Assembly (NCBI GenBank): GCA_029207755.1
Contig: JARCOQ010000006.1
Coordinates: 71,026,093-71,090,092, forward strand
Reading direction: 5' to 3'
DNA length: 64,000 nt
Origin: Chamaea fasciata
Lineage: Eukaryota > Chordata > Aves > Passeriformes > Sylviidae
Part shown: positions 47,544 through 58,971 of the stretch, piece after piece
Layout of the letters: each line of letters starts with the position of its first letter
Numbering within the stretch: position 1 is the stretch's first letter
Made by a program: the position numbers and the translations under genes
Notes under the pieces: model-generated
Databases searched by the model: none
Seen by the model: the letters and a program-made list of their open reading frames with translations, nothing else
What the model was told of the DNA's origin: nothing

Positions 47544-50367
47544 GTAAGACCTACAGACTTTCTCTTTTTGTTTAACTCAGACTGTTTGGTTTAATTTTTG
47601 TGTTGAAACAACACATGTTTGCATAATTTGGGTACCTAACAGTGCTCCTCTCTGTTACTTTTGAAGTGTGGCTGAATGTGTGTTTCCTGAAAGGTGGGAG
47701 GAAGAAGAGAGGCCAGAAAAATCTCAGATTTATTACCTATATCTTGAGTGTGTTGGCAGAACTTGAAGGGGCTGTCCCGCATGACTAATGCTCTCCCGTG
47801 CTTTGAATTAACACGCACTGCAAGAACTCCTAACGTGGATGGTGCTTGTCACAGTGGCTTAAAATAGCTGGGGACAGGAAAGCTGCAGAACTTGTTTAAT
47901 AGAGAGGATGAACCTTTTAGTGGTGGTGTAGCTTCACAAGAGGCCAGCAGTAGGGTTTCTGTGATGCTGTGTTCTTTCAAGTGATAGAATACGTCCTGAA
48001 ATAAATCGATGTGCTGCTGCAAACCTCCCAGCTGTATTTATATTATTATCAAGTCGGACACAAGAATACTTGAGCAAAGTATTTCAGGTCCCATTGTGCA
48101 GCATGTTCATCGCTGATGATAAGTATTTTTGCATTTTGCTTGGAAAACAGTTATATTGCATAATTGTATGCTGTATTCATATTCCTAAAACAAAGTTAAC
48201 ATCCAGTCTTAGCAGTATAAAATAAAAGACAAATGTCTATCAGATAACTCAGCTTGGTATGGAAGGTCCTGCTCTGTGTAGCCTATTCTAAAATATCATT
48301 AATGGACCGAGAGCCCCTCTAATTCTTCTTCGATTTTCTTCATTTTTGTGTTTATTCACTGAACTATTATTCAGAATTCTTTACTTTTTACGGTACCTGC
48401 AAAACCAAATCTTCCTTTTGAACAGACTCACATTGTATTTTTTTTTTATTTTAAATGGCATTCAATCCCTCTTGATGAGGATTGCACTGCAGACTCCCAT
48501 AGGCAGAGCTGTTAAGTGGTGTGGTTTGTGCAACATGTGCCCCTGCCAGCAGAAATGTTCAGTGTGGATAAAGCTGCACTAAAAACCTTGTACATCTTTA
48601 TCATTGTATCTGCCTTGGCTGTATTGCTGTGAAGTTCAGTTGCTTTAAAGCTGTCACCACAAAAGAAGCATTTTGCTGCTGAGGGATCCTTAGAGTAAAG
48701 GGAAATTACTGCAAAGCATCTTGTGAAATGTGTTTTAGTGATGTCTACAGAATTGGTGAAGTTAAGCACAAGCAAATATTTTTGTTAGGGCTGAGTCTGT
48801 GTAGCCACACGGGAAAATCTAGAAAAGGCAGGAGCCTGGTTTCTTTCTTTTCCCCATATATTAATATGCTCCTCTGTATTCATTCCATGCCTCATTTTTG
48901 TGGCTGAAGAGCTACACAAACCAACAGTGGTTTATCTTTGAGACTCCCATGGGAGATAGTGCAGTAAGTGCAGTGCTGTGGAGAGAGAATACAACCAGCA
49001 AAACAGGATGTTCAAGAGCTCTCATTTGTTTCTTTTTGAGCCTCCTCATCACCAGTTAATTTTCAAAAGCTGTAGTTTCACTGTCTGCTCGTGACCAAGT
49101 TCTGGCTGCTGCAGAAGTTGTCTCAAGTTCTAACCGTGCTGCCCCACATCCTCCATTCTGGCAGCACAAACGTTTCACCATGTGGTGACCCAGCCCAGAG
49201 AACTGATCTGGCTGAAAACGATGAGTTATTTTCCAGCCGGAAAATAACTTTTGCAGGCAGAAGGGAATAGAAAGGCTGAAGTAGAGGGTGAAACACCGTC
49301 AGGAGCAGCATGGCCTGTGATGGCCACCAGGGAAGTTGACTCACCCCAAGCTGTAATTAGTGCTGACACTGCAATTGCAGAGAAGGGATAGACAAAGGTT
49401 GTCACTTGCAAAGAGTTCACAGACAAGGAGTCGTATCTGTGAACTACTGCATTGTAGTGACCTTGGATTCCAGGAAGCAGTTCCCAGCTCATCCTACATC
49501 TGGCCGCATCAGATTTCTGATTAGAAGGAAAAAAACGCCCACGGGGCTTAAATACAACAATGAATTTCCTGAGTGCCCCCACACATGGCCTTGGAGTAGC
49601 TAATGGTGCTATATACGTGTGAGAAATGAGCGGCTAAGTCTGGGCAGAATCCACTGCTGTTGTACGTGCACATAATTCCTCTGAAGAAACACCTGGATTA
49701 GTGGGAAGACTTAATTTCCTTTATTAAACCTGGAAGTTAAAGTTGCAGCCAGGAATTGTTCTTAATAGACTTACGTTGCTGTTGCTGCACATTAAAACAC
49801 AGTAAGTTTAGAATAGCACCACTGAGTTAATTCATCCTCTAAATAAAGCACTTTGTATCCAGTAGTATAAAATGTAGCCACAGGATACTGATTTACAGAA
49901 GTAAAGCTTTGGGGGCTTAGGGGTGTAGGGGTAGTTTGTTATTTTATTGTTTCTTACCTAGATCCAACGTAGCAACTTCCTAAAGACCACAGTAACCACC
50001 TGTCAAGTACTGGAATTCTTTTTGCCAAGAGTTAATATGCAAGAAAGCAAAATCAAGGCGTCTCTCCCTCCCCAGAGGTCCTTGATGGTAGAAGTGCGCT
50101 TCTTTTTTTGAGATTTGCTTCACCTTCTGCCATTCTGTGAGTGGTGCCCTGACATCCCAACAGCTGACACGATGATTCATTTTAAGTCGCGTGTCAATAT
50201 CTGAAGCCACATGTGAAACCCCACTTTCCTGGCTGGTTAGGAATAAACAAAGTTAAAGCATTAGCCAAGCTGTAATCCAGCGAAGCTTCTAGTGCGGGCC
50301 ACTAAATGGAGGATTGACTTAGGGAAGTGAAAGTGTCCAAACAAAGTGTCAGATAAACTCTGCAGTT

Positions 50368-50385
50368 ATGGAATATATATTCCAT
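50368..50385. repeat. 18-bp perfect palindrome
   Basis: ATGGAATATATATTCCAT is identical to its reverse complement. No flanking extension. Intronic. Confidence 0.9.
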
Positions 50386-51553
50386 GAAAATTGTTATTGC
50401 CACGGTTGCCCTTTCTCCATCTGCAGTGCTTCTGTGGTGAGTTTTAGACTTATCTGCATGCCGCAGGGAAAACAATAATTTTGGCAAACTCGTATAACTG
50501 TATCTGGCTTTAAGAAATCAATTAGAAGCAATTCCTGGCAGGTTGGCCCAGCCCCCTTTATTATTTTATTTTAAATGTTTCTCTGTGTTTTCTCTGTGTT
50601 TTGTGAGAAACAATTCCAGAGCAGTTCTCGTACAGCAGTTGTACTTTGCAATTTTGCAGATTCATAGATGGCCCCTGCAAACCACGGGGCATCAGTGTCA
50701 AGGGTTATATTTGTCACAAAGTGGTTAGCGAGCGGTGGAAATGTTCCTGGCACTAATTTGCTGGGGAATGAGCTGGCAGAAGGATTGTTTCTGGCATGAT
50801 GAAAAAAGGCAGTTCCTGTCTTGCCACGAGGTGACCATCTGGTGAGATCTGCTGTGTCAGGAAGCCCTCGGTCAGCTGAACACGGAGCCTTTTAGAGTTA
50901 AATACCTATTTTTTCTCTCCATGGGCTAGGAGGCACTGTTTGTTCGGGGCATTCGTCTCAGGGAGGGCACAGGGGGCGAGGGGGGCTCCCTCAGCCCTCG
51001 CCTGCTGTTGTGAGGGATCTGTGCGTGGTCCTCTTACTGTCTGCAGATGTCCCATCACATCAAACGCTGCGACTGAGCCCCGCCATTGACAACTCTCAGA
51101 TGAGAGGCCAAAGCTGAAATCAGAGTAGACTTTGGACTTGTTTTGTTGTTTTTTTTTAAAGGTTGTGGGTGTGATGAAAGCGGTAAAGATTTTGCCTTTG
51201 TTTCTAGTATAAATGGAATGTCTGGCATGATTATAATTATCTAGTTTATTTGAAATATAACTTGAAATTCCTTTTGCTGTTTGATTAACAGCATCGCCTT
51301 AATATCTTCCAAGTTTTCACTAAGCCCTGTGCTTTTTAATGTGAAATTCCCAGGAAACAGGAGGCATCATCTGTCAGAAGACAGGAAATATGAAATGATT
51401 AAGTGCATTTTATTGTTTTCTGTGAAACTGTGCCCAGTTTCTCCCTCTTAATGTGGGCAGACGGAATTTTCAAGAGTTTTTGTTGTTATACTGAAAAGAT
51501 TCAAGACCCAATTTTGCATATAATATTTGTGTAAGCATAAAAATCTTAATGCA

Positions 51554-51563
51554 CCCCCCCCCC
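51554..51563. repeat. C10 homopolymer
   Basis: Ten C residues. Intronic. Confidence 0.88.
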
Positions 51564-52678
51564 AAGTTTACTTAGTTTTAGATGACAAACAATAAATTAT
51601 TTATTTCTTACCTGCAATGTCAAGCTAGAAAAAACAGCTTGATTTGCTTTGTGAAAACAAGTATCAAGATGAGCTTCATTTTGCCCACACAGCTTAGAAA
51701 ATGAGAAGGCTTGAAGCTCTTGGTGGCCTGGGGTCCTGTTGTGTGGCTCTGTGGGTCACACCAAGCCTCTGGCAGGCTCACACTGCAGTGACTTACGGGC
51801 GGGAAAACGACTGAAATATCCAGGCACAAACTGTGGAGAGGAAGCGTCTTGCAAGTGGGAATGAAAAGAAACATCTACACGTTGCTTGGCAATGGAATCT
51901 GTTTTGTTAGTCTGCTGGGGAAAAGCAAACTGTGACTTCATATAGACAGAATTTCCTGGGGAAAAGAATCCTGGACCTAAAAAAAAAAGGGATTCAATTT
52001 CATTATTCAGAGTATATGCATGGAGATTGCTGTGTCAGATAACAAATGATCATTTAAGCTGGGATTCATTACGAATTATGATCATTCTCATCTATGCAAG
52101 TGAGTTTATTTCCAGTTTCTGGATGTTGCCATGTTCTAGAAATATGAATATTGTTGCTGATCACAGAAGGATATTGGAATATGAGTGACAGAGCCTTGTA
52201 TGATGTGGAGTTTGGATAGTGGAGAGTTTAAATTAGCCTTTGCAACTGTATGGCATAAGGCCACAGAAAACATGTTTTCATCTGAAAACATGTAGATTAC
52301 AGTCAAATAAGTGGTGATATTTGACCATAAACTGTCAAGCTGGGATACAGCATAGCTGTGTCCAGAAAGCTGAAATGGATTAAAGAACAGAAAAAACATG
52401 CTTTAGAGCACAGCAAAGAAATGAGCTCCTTGCCAGTGTGTCCAACAGCAAAAAGTGTATGAAGTCTAATTGATTAGTCACCTTGATTTTAATTTTATTT
52501 TTCAAAATGTCTTGCTTGATGTGCCAGTTTGATTAAATACATTAACTGCTTGTGGTTTGCAGTGTTTCCTGAGTGAAAAACGCCTTCCTGTTCATTGGGC
52601 CATCCAGCTGTTGGATCCTGAGGTGCCAAAGGAATCAAACTCCTGTGTGTGCTTATCCCTTGTGTGGTTGATTTGCAG

Positions 52679-52823
52679 GTGATGACACAATGACAGGAGA
52701 TGGAGGAGAGTACCTGAGGCCAGAAGACCTCCGAGAACTGGGAGATGACTCCTTGCCAAGCAGCCAGTTCTTAGATGGAATGAACTACCTGAGGTACAGC
52801 TTGGAAGGAGGACGCTCGGACAG
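52679..52823 (+). CDS. ANK2: ANK2 linker exon ([18 protein letters not shown])
   Basis: A 145-bp exon, phase 1 in and phase 2 out. It encodes (G)[18 protein letters not shown] and continues through [20 protein letters not shown] to EGGRSD plus AG of a serine codon. It is acidic and low in predicted structure and is typical of ANK2 in this region. The acceptor is gatttgcag and the donor AG|gtattt, with a weaker +4 to +6. The weak donor fits a site with regulated downstream splicing. LR replaces LK relative to my memory of the mammalian sequence. Confidence 0.96.
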
Positions 52824-53317
52824 GTATTTGCCCGGATACACAACTTTCCTCATGATACTTCTGCACTCGTTGTGCTGTAAGCGTGTGAAATCCCTTTGCA
52901 GGGTCTCTCTGCTTGGGGTGCACTGGTCAGCACTTGTGGACTTGGTGTGTCAGCGTGGCAGTCACCACTTTGCAGGAGGAAGGTGTGGTCACCCTCCTCT
53001 CCTGCTGCCACGAGTCAGGGGATGGGTGGACAGGGGCTTTGAGCATCAGGTGAGCTGACTTTTTGATGTGGTTTTCTGGCTCAAGAGATCAGGAGAGGAG
53101 CAATGGACTTGGTCATTCTGCACTGGACTGGCAGTGAGTGTGCTGTCTGCAACACACTCATGTTGAATTAGCAGCAAAGAGAGTACTCATCCTTCTACTG
53201 ACACAGTTATAGAAACATTAGTGTGTTCAGTCCAGGCAACGTGCTGATTTGCTTATCTCTAACAAGTTGAACTTAAGCCTAGATGTCTTTGTGGAATAAT
53301 AATGCCTGCAGCTTTGA

Positions 53318-53343
<26 letters not shown>
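53318..53343. repeat. T26 homopolymer
   Basis: Twenty-six T residues, followed by AAATTGG. Very likely length-variable. Confidence 0.92.
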
Positions 53344-53348
<5 letters not shown>

Positions 53349-54443
53349 GGGGTGAGTGTCATTATAGTCTACAAAAAATATGGAGTTCCCTTCCCAAAAG
53401 GAAAGCCTTCATTAGTGAAGGTTCAAACTGGCAGATTAACCCCCACAGTTCTAGTTCAGAATAGGCACCCAGACATTCCTGGGTGAAATCAGCACTTTCT
53501 CCAGACTCACTGCCTTTAGAACTGGGGTACGCTAGAGGGAATAAAAGAAAGAAAGTTGAAATGTTGGCAACAGAATTTTGAAGCTACCTCATTTTCCACT
53601 CTTTGTCGTTATTCTGGCAGCATTTCTGAAGCTCTGTGGAATCGTTAGGATCCGTTCTGTTTGCTTGAGTAGGCTGGGAATTGCTTCTGGAACAAAAGAT
53701 GTCAGGAAACAGTTTGGTTTGCCTCACAGCATGTGTAAATCCCATCATTCAGGTCCTGCAAGCCTGGAGTCTCTGTTGGTGTTTAGACAGTGAGTCCACT
53801 GAAAACAGAGTGACTGTGTGGCTTTTTAACTCTCAGAGGAAGTTTGTGAACTACATCAGAATGCCTAAAATCAGAACCTTTCATTCTTTCAATGGTAACA
53901 AAGTTTGGGAGTTTTTTAGGTTTTAAGATGTTGTACAGAAATGATTGTGCAGGCAAGCATTAAGCCAGTGCAAGTTAAGCTCCCATTTAGAATGTTTGAG
54001 CTTTTAAATCTTGTCAGTGGATTTCAGTAGATTCTCACTGACATGTCACTGATATGGTTTATTTTGTATTTCAAATCCTGTATCAAGCAAAATTATACTG
54101 AGATGCAGCAAAATTCTAAAGGAAGAAATAATGAAAGAAAGACATCTTTCTAACGACGTGGTCTCCTTTTCTGTCGCCTTTAGGTTACTGATTTTGAGAT
54201 TTTTCACAGAGACTGCTTCAGTCGTTTTGCATTTCCTTTTAATGTGATTTTCATTGCATTATAATGACTTTGTTTTTTCAGGAAATTCAGTAAAGCAAGA
54301 TAGCATTAGTAGTCTAGACTCATGTAATCTTGTGCATTAAACAATTTGATTTAAAAACATGCATTTTTTCATTTGTAACCATCTTCCCTGTTTATTTTAT
54401 TTCTCTCTCCTCTTCGTTTTTCTTTTCCATATGCTTTCATTAG

Positions 54444-54455
54444 CATCATGCCCAG
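54444..54455 (+). CDS. ANK2: Candidate 12-nt ANK2 microexon (SIMP)
   Basis: CATCATGCCCAG is bracketed by an excellent acceptor (a long CT-rich tract from about 54400, then atgctttcattag) and the donor AG|gtaggt. It is phase 2 in and phase 2 out. Inclusion changes GRSD-S-LRSF to GRSD-SIMPS-LRSF, adding four residues in frame. A TGC sits about 10 bases before the acceptor AG, and GCATG lies 15 bases past the donor, both typical of neuronal microexons. It is found by splice signals and frame only. I do not firmly remember an orthologous exon. Confidence 0.6.
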
Positions 54456-54469
54456 GTAGGTATTACATA

Positions 54470-54474
54470 GCATG
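54470..54474 (+). promoter_or_regulatory. GCATG downstream of microexon (possible Rbfox site)
   Basis: GCATG begins 15 nt after the 12-nt exon. Downstream (U)GCAUG elements generally promote inclusion of neural exons by Rbfox proteins. A five-base motif alone is weak evidence. Confidence 0.35.
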
Positions 54475-57072
54475 AACACCTGTTGTCTCTACCTCCTCCT
54501 ATGGCACCTGTCTCTGTTCATCCACTTTGGAGGCCTGCTCTATGCAGAAAGTTGACTTGGAGAACCAAAGGAACGATGCTGCTGTTGAGAAACATTTTCA
54601 AGGTTGATTTATACAGTTTTCAGTGACCCCAGGGTTTTTTCTCAGCTTCTGAAAGAACCTATGGAAATACACACTTACATGTGAACAAGAGATGTGCTCG
54701 GCCGGACTGGAGCTTGTTAGGTCTCTGTCTAGGCTGGGAAGTGGGTGTGTGTGCAAGCCCCTCAGTCAAGCAGATTAGAAACTCGGCGTGGGGATGCTGA
54801 TCCTACTTTCTGGATACCCCCAGGGCCTTATCCAGGGCTTAGAGGTGGGTGATGTGTGCCTGTGCACACAGACAAGTTGCACTCCTAGGTTCAGGAGCTT
54901 TGCAGCATTCCTGGGTTCCACGGTTCTGTCTCTGGGGCTGAGTGCTATTGGTCCCACAACCCTTCAGACTTCAGATTTATCAACCCCGTTTGAGAAGAAT
55001 CTGCATTTAGGTGTTAGTCTTGTGTCTGATTTAGGTAGGCTTTTTTACATTTGGTAGAATTCCTGAATACTTATGACAGTAATAGACAGTAAATCCCATG
55101 TTCAGTCCATGAGGAGACTGTCATTTCAATCAGTACTTCTATTCCTAAGTCTGAGCAGCACAGACCTTTTAACTCCTGGTTTTCTCTTCACTGAGCTGGT
55201 CCAACATACAGATGGGGCAGTGCCATCTGAGCACTACCTTTGAAATTGAGTGTAGCAGGGAATTTAAACCCGCAGACTTCAGTCATGAGTGTGCCCACCC
55301 TGACTGCAGATAAAGCCCATCTCCCTGACGTATTTATTAGAGCTTATGTACAGGTGTACACAGTGAATAGCACTGGGCTACTCGTAGTGGTGGTAGTAGC
55401 AGTGAGGATGGACAGAATGACCATAAGGAGAACCAGCCAAATGCAGTTCAGACTTCCCTTCATTCGGTATCTATCCAGGGAGTGGTGTTAACTGAATAGC
55501 AGAACCTACAACTTGGATGGTGACTCTCTCACAAGCATTGCATGGCTCAGCAAAACAGTTCTGGAGGTGTCAAACATGGAAAAGAACACAGGATAATGAT
55601 GGCAAATGGGGTCTGCTACTGAGGCTCATTCCTCAACCAAAGAAAAAATGTTCATTCTTGGCTTGTTTTCTTTTCTCAAGGCTTTCAGAAGGCTGACGGT
55701 TGTGTAACCCCTCTTTGCTTCCAGTTTTGTACAATCCACCTGGGATGCTGAACAGGCCGTTGGTATAAGATAATGATCAACAGCACTGATTATTCTTCAA
55801 TGTCATCTATTTCTAATAAAAATAAGATTACCATTTGCTTCTATAAATGGATCAAAAAATACTGAGTGAATGTAACTATTGTTTAAAAAGGCTGTGGTCT
55901 GAATCAGATGGTATTTGATATGCACTTAATGCATTTGAAACTCATGTCTGTAATGAAGGCATGACTTTTGTTGCTAAATGCTGAAAATGAATTTTCCCTT
56001 AAAACTCTGTTCATCTGGATAAATGGCCTATTGTTCTGATCCAGCATGTTAGTCATTATGAGCACCACTCATGGATGTGTAAGCCAGGAACACAAAACTG
56101 CTTCCTTCAGTTAGAGGTGCGATACTCCTCAAGGTCTACCTCAACATCGCAGAGTACACGCACAATATCTGAAGGTGGATGATCTGGTTTTAAAAATCAC
56201 TGTTGCCATACTGCAGCTGGTGAATATCAAAAAAGGACAAAACTTGTGCTATTTGGTAGCAGAAACCCCATTTACCTCAATATGTCCTTCTGTGGCGTCT
56301 TATTTGTCTTTTTTTTTTCTTTGCTTATTGCTGGTGGATACTGCAGCTACATTCTGAGCCAGTGCTTGGAAGCAGCTTATTTACTGCCTTGCACCTCTCA
56401 TTGCTACAGCAACCAGTGCTCTGTAGAGCTGTGTGTACTTACAGCGAGATCAGTGCTCACACTGGGGCTGTGTCCCTGCAGGTGCTGTTGGGATTCAGGG
56501 GAAGATTCTGTTTTACACAGGAGCTTGCGGCTGGCCGCACTTCGCCTTGCTGTGTGTACCTTCCAGGGGACAATGTCAGGCCTGCTGATTTACAGTTGAG
56601 GGGGAGAGAGTAGGTCCTAAAAGCTTCAGAAGGTGTCATTCCAGCTTTTCTTCAGGTGGTAGCGTCCTGCTTTCCCATAGTGGTTTGCTTGTGTGATGCA
56701 GCAGAGAAGCTCTCCGAAGAGCCTTAACAGAAACGAATGCTCTGTGTTATAAGGAAACCATCACGCCACAAAGCCAAATCTAAAGTACTTGTGAGTAAAA
56801 AAAATAAACTGTCACCTAGATTAATCTCTAGATTCTGCATTTGGAAGCAAATAGGTCAGTGCAAAGGCTTTGTGGCCCGCGGTCGGACAGGTGGCACAGC
56901 ACAGATGTGTAAAGCTGTGTTTCCCCTGACTGTGCTCTGCTGCCCCTGGAAGCTGCATGGTGTTGTTGCTAATAGCACGCTTTTCTCATTCTCCCGCTCG
57001 ATCTGTCACGACACCTTTGCAACATCCTGTGTGCTGCTGATGCATTGCTCTGGCATCCTACCAACCTCCCAG

Positions 57073-57175
57073 CCTGCGGTCCTTCAGTTCCGACAGGTCC
57101 CACACGCTGAGCCACGCCTCCTACCTGCGCGACAGCGCCATGATCGACGACACCGTGGTCATCCCCAGCCAGCAG
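57073..57175 (+). CDS. ANK2: ANK2 linker exon ([18 protein letters not shown])
   Basis: A 103-bp exon, phase 2 in and phase 0 out. Its first base completes a serine codon, then it encodes [20 protein letters not shown] followed by [14 protein letters not shown]. The serine-rich stretch has several potential phosphorylation sites (RSFSSDRS). The acceptor is ccaacctcccag and the donor CAG|gtgagc. It is GC-rich at third positions compared with the next exon. Confidence 0.96.
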
Positions 57176-57696
57176 GTGAGCAAACCTCCCAACGCCCCTT
57201 CTTGCCTGCAGAGATCAGGAAACAGGGAAGGCTTGCACTGCAGATTGTTCTGGTGAGACTGTGTGGTGCATGCTGCTTGGTTTGTTTGAGTACAGATCTC
57301 TCTAAGTGTGTTTAATGGCATAGTGTGCTGTGCAGTATTGAACTCTATTCCAAAATAAATGGATAAGCTGCGTGAATATAGCACAGGGGCTGTGTTTCTA
57401 ATGTTCACGTTTGGGCTATGTAATGAACTCATAGCCATTGTCCTAAAAAAAGGGATTTAGGAAATGCCTTCTCAGTTAAATCGTAGCATTCATTTCACTG
57501 AGACCACTAACATAGGATTACCTCAGGGAAATACAAAATGCTACAATAAGGGTTTCTAGTATCTTAATGCTATTAGTACTGCATTGTTTTAAAAGAAAAT
57601 GTTTCAATGCTTTAGGCATTACTATGCAAAATGCATCTCATTTTTGTTCATTAATTGACTTCATTGTAGTAAAATGGGGTTATTTTGCTTCCCAAG
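57176..57696 (+). other. ANK2: Intron between the last two core linker exons
   Basis: 521 bp of unique sequence, ending tgcttcccaag. Confidence 0.93.
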
Positions 57697-57800
57697 GTAA
57701 CAACTCTGGCCAAAGATGCTGAAAGGAATTCATATCGCTTAAGCTTGGGCCCTGAAATCTTGGACAACGTGGCTCTTTCTTCCAGCCCTATTCATTCAGG
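57697..57800 (+). CDS. ANK2: ANK2 linker exon before ZU5 ([15 protein letters not shown])
   Basis: A 104-bp exon, phase 0 in and phase 2 out. It encodes [20 protein letters not shown], then [14 protein letters not shown] and the first two bases of a glycine codon. SSPIHSG immediately precedes the FLVSF start of the first ZU5 domain in ankyrins. LGPEI replaces WGTEN that I recall in mammals, a bird-specific or lineage difference in an otherwise conserved exon. The acceptor ends AAG and the donor is GG|gtaagt. From memory, work on human ankyrin-B tied its poor plasma-membrane association to a single divergent linker exon, which may be this one. I have not verified that. Confidence 0.96.
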
Positions 57801-58860
57801 GTAAGTGTATCAATTAGCATTACATTACAAAGTGAGAAACAGAGTACCTGCAGTGACACCAGCTTCAACTAATGCTTAACTAGGAGCTGTATTTTAATTC
57901 GGTGCCTCCTGGAGCTGCTAATAAAGTGTTACGATCTTTTGACAGCCAAGCAAGCCTGAGGACCAAGACTATTCTCTGAAATCACTGCAAGGCACTGAGT
58001 CCTCAGTCAAGTTCAAGGGGAATCAATGTGATAAATGACACATAACACGCAGGCATAAGTGTGCATTTTATGGAGAAATAAGTACAATGCCTTTGAGAGT
58101 TAATAATAATTGACACCAAGTGCCTAATCACTCCAGATGGTCAGTACTTACCATGCTGGTGAGGTAGTTGAGGTGGGCACCAGCTCCAGTGTTTGCCTTT
58201 AAGTTACATGAACAGACAAGCAACCTAAACATCACGTGTTTTGCACATACTTGTCCACTCTCTTCATGTACAACTGACTCTTGATAAGCATTTGCATTTA
58301 GGCAAACTCACTGTCAAGGCATAAGGCAGGCCAAAATGCAGGCCCAGCCCAGATCATATTTACAAACCTTATCCTTGCTGGCCTTAAAATCTGTGACTGC
58401 ATTTGTTTTAAATGCTCTTACTGCATTTTAAGCCGTTTCAGTCTTCACGCTGAATTCTACATTTGTGTCCTGCCATCAGATTGGATGGGGAACGTGCAGC
58501 TGAACTCAGAAGAAACGGGAGTAATTAAAAAGCATTTAGTCTCTGTGGGCTGTGTACATAGCATGACTGGACAGCCCAGGGGCAAAGATTAATTTTGTGA
58601 ATCTCAAATGAGTTTGCAACTATCTTACAGTCTGTGTTTTTAAAAAATAGCACTGGAGTCCCATTTGGAGTAACAGGCAATTCAGATCTAGAGGAGGAAA
58701 CATACTGCCAGATTGACTTACATAACATAAATGAGAATATTGTTTGCTAGCTGACCATAGGATAGTTGATTCTGACCAGCATTGTTTGGATTTGCTTCTC
58801 ATGAGCTCCAAAACTAACAAATGAAATGAAAATACTTACTATGTAAAGTATGTGTCTGCT

Positions 58861-58873
58861 TATATATATATAT
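58861..58873. repeat. (TA)6 microsatellite
   Basis: Six TA units followed by T. Intronic. Confidence 0.85.
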
Positions 58874-58920
58874 GGATATGAAAGCTTTAAAATTGCTTTG
58901 GTGCTTTATTCTAACCCTAG

Positions 58921-58971
58921 AGAGTTTACAGATTTTTTCCAAAGGATGTATTAATTTACTCTTTCCAAAAG
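58921..58971 (+). other. Exon-like segment with in-frame stop (possible poison exon)
   Basis: Fifty-one bases lie between ttctaaccctag and a consensus donor, AAAAG|gtaagt. Entered in phase 2 after the 57697-57800 exon it reads GEFTDFFQRMY, then TAA. Inclusion would truncate the protein just before ZU5 or trigger mRNA decay. The peptide resembles nothing known to me, so a chance pseudoexon is more likely. Confidence 0.25.

Larger units (their letters stand above)
47544..52678 (+). other. ANK2: Intron between the cassette and the GDDTMTG exon
   Basis: 5.1 kb, the largest intron of the linker region. It holds an 18-bp perfect palindrome at 50368-50385 and a C10 run at 51554-51563. No further exon was recognised. 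Confidence 0.9.
52824..57072 (+). other. ANK2: Intron containing the 12-nt microexon
   Basis: 4.25 kb, counted as a single intron when the microexon is skipped. It holds the longest homopolymer of the window, T26 at 53318-53343, and the 12-nt microexon at 54444-54455. Other open frames are short and unrecognised. Confidence 0.9.

Noticed and set aside
52690..53058. Open frame running from the GDDTMTG exon into the intron
   Set aside because: Only the part up to 52823 matches ankyrin. Beyond the donor it is intron read-through.
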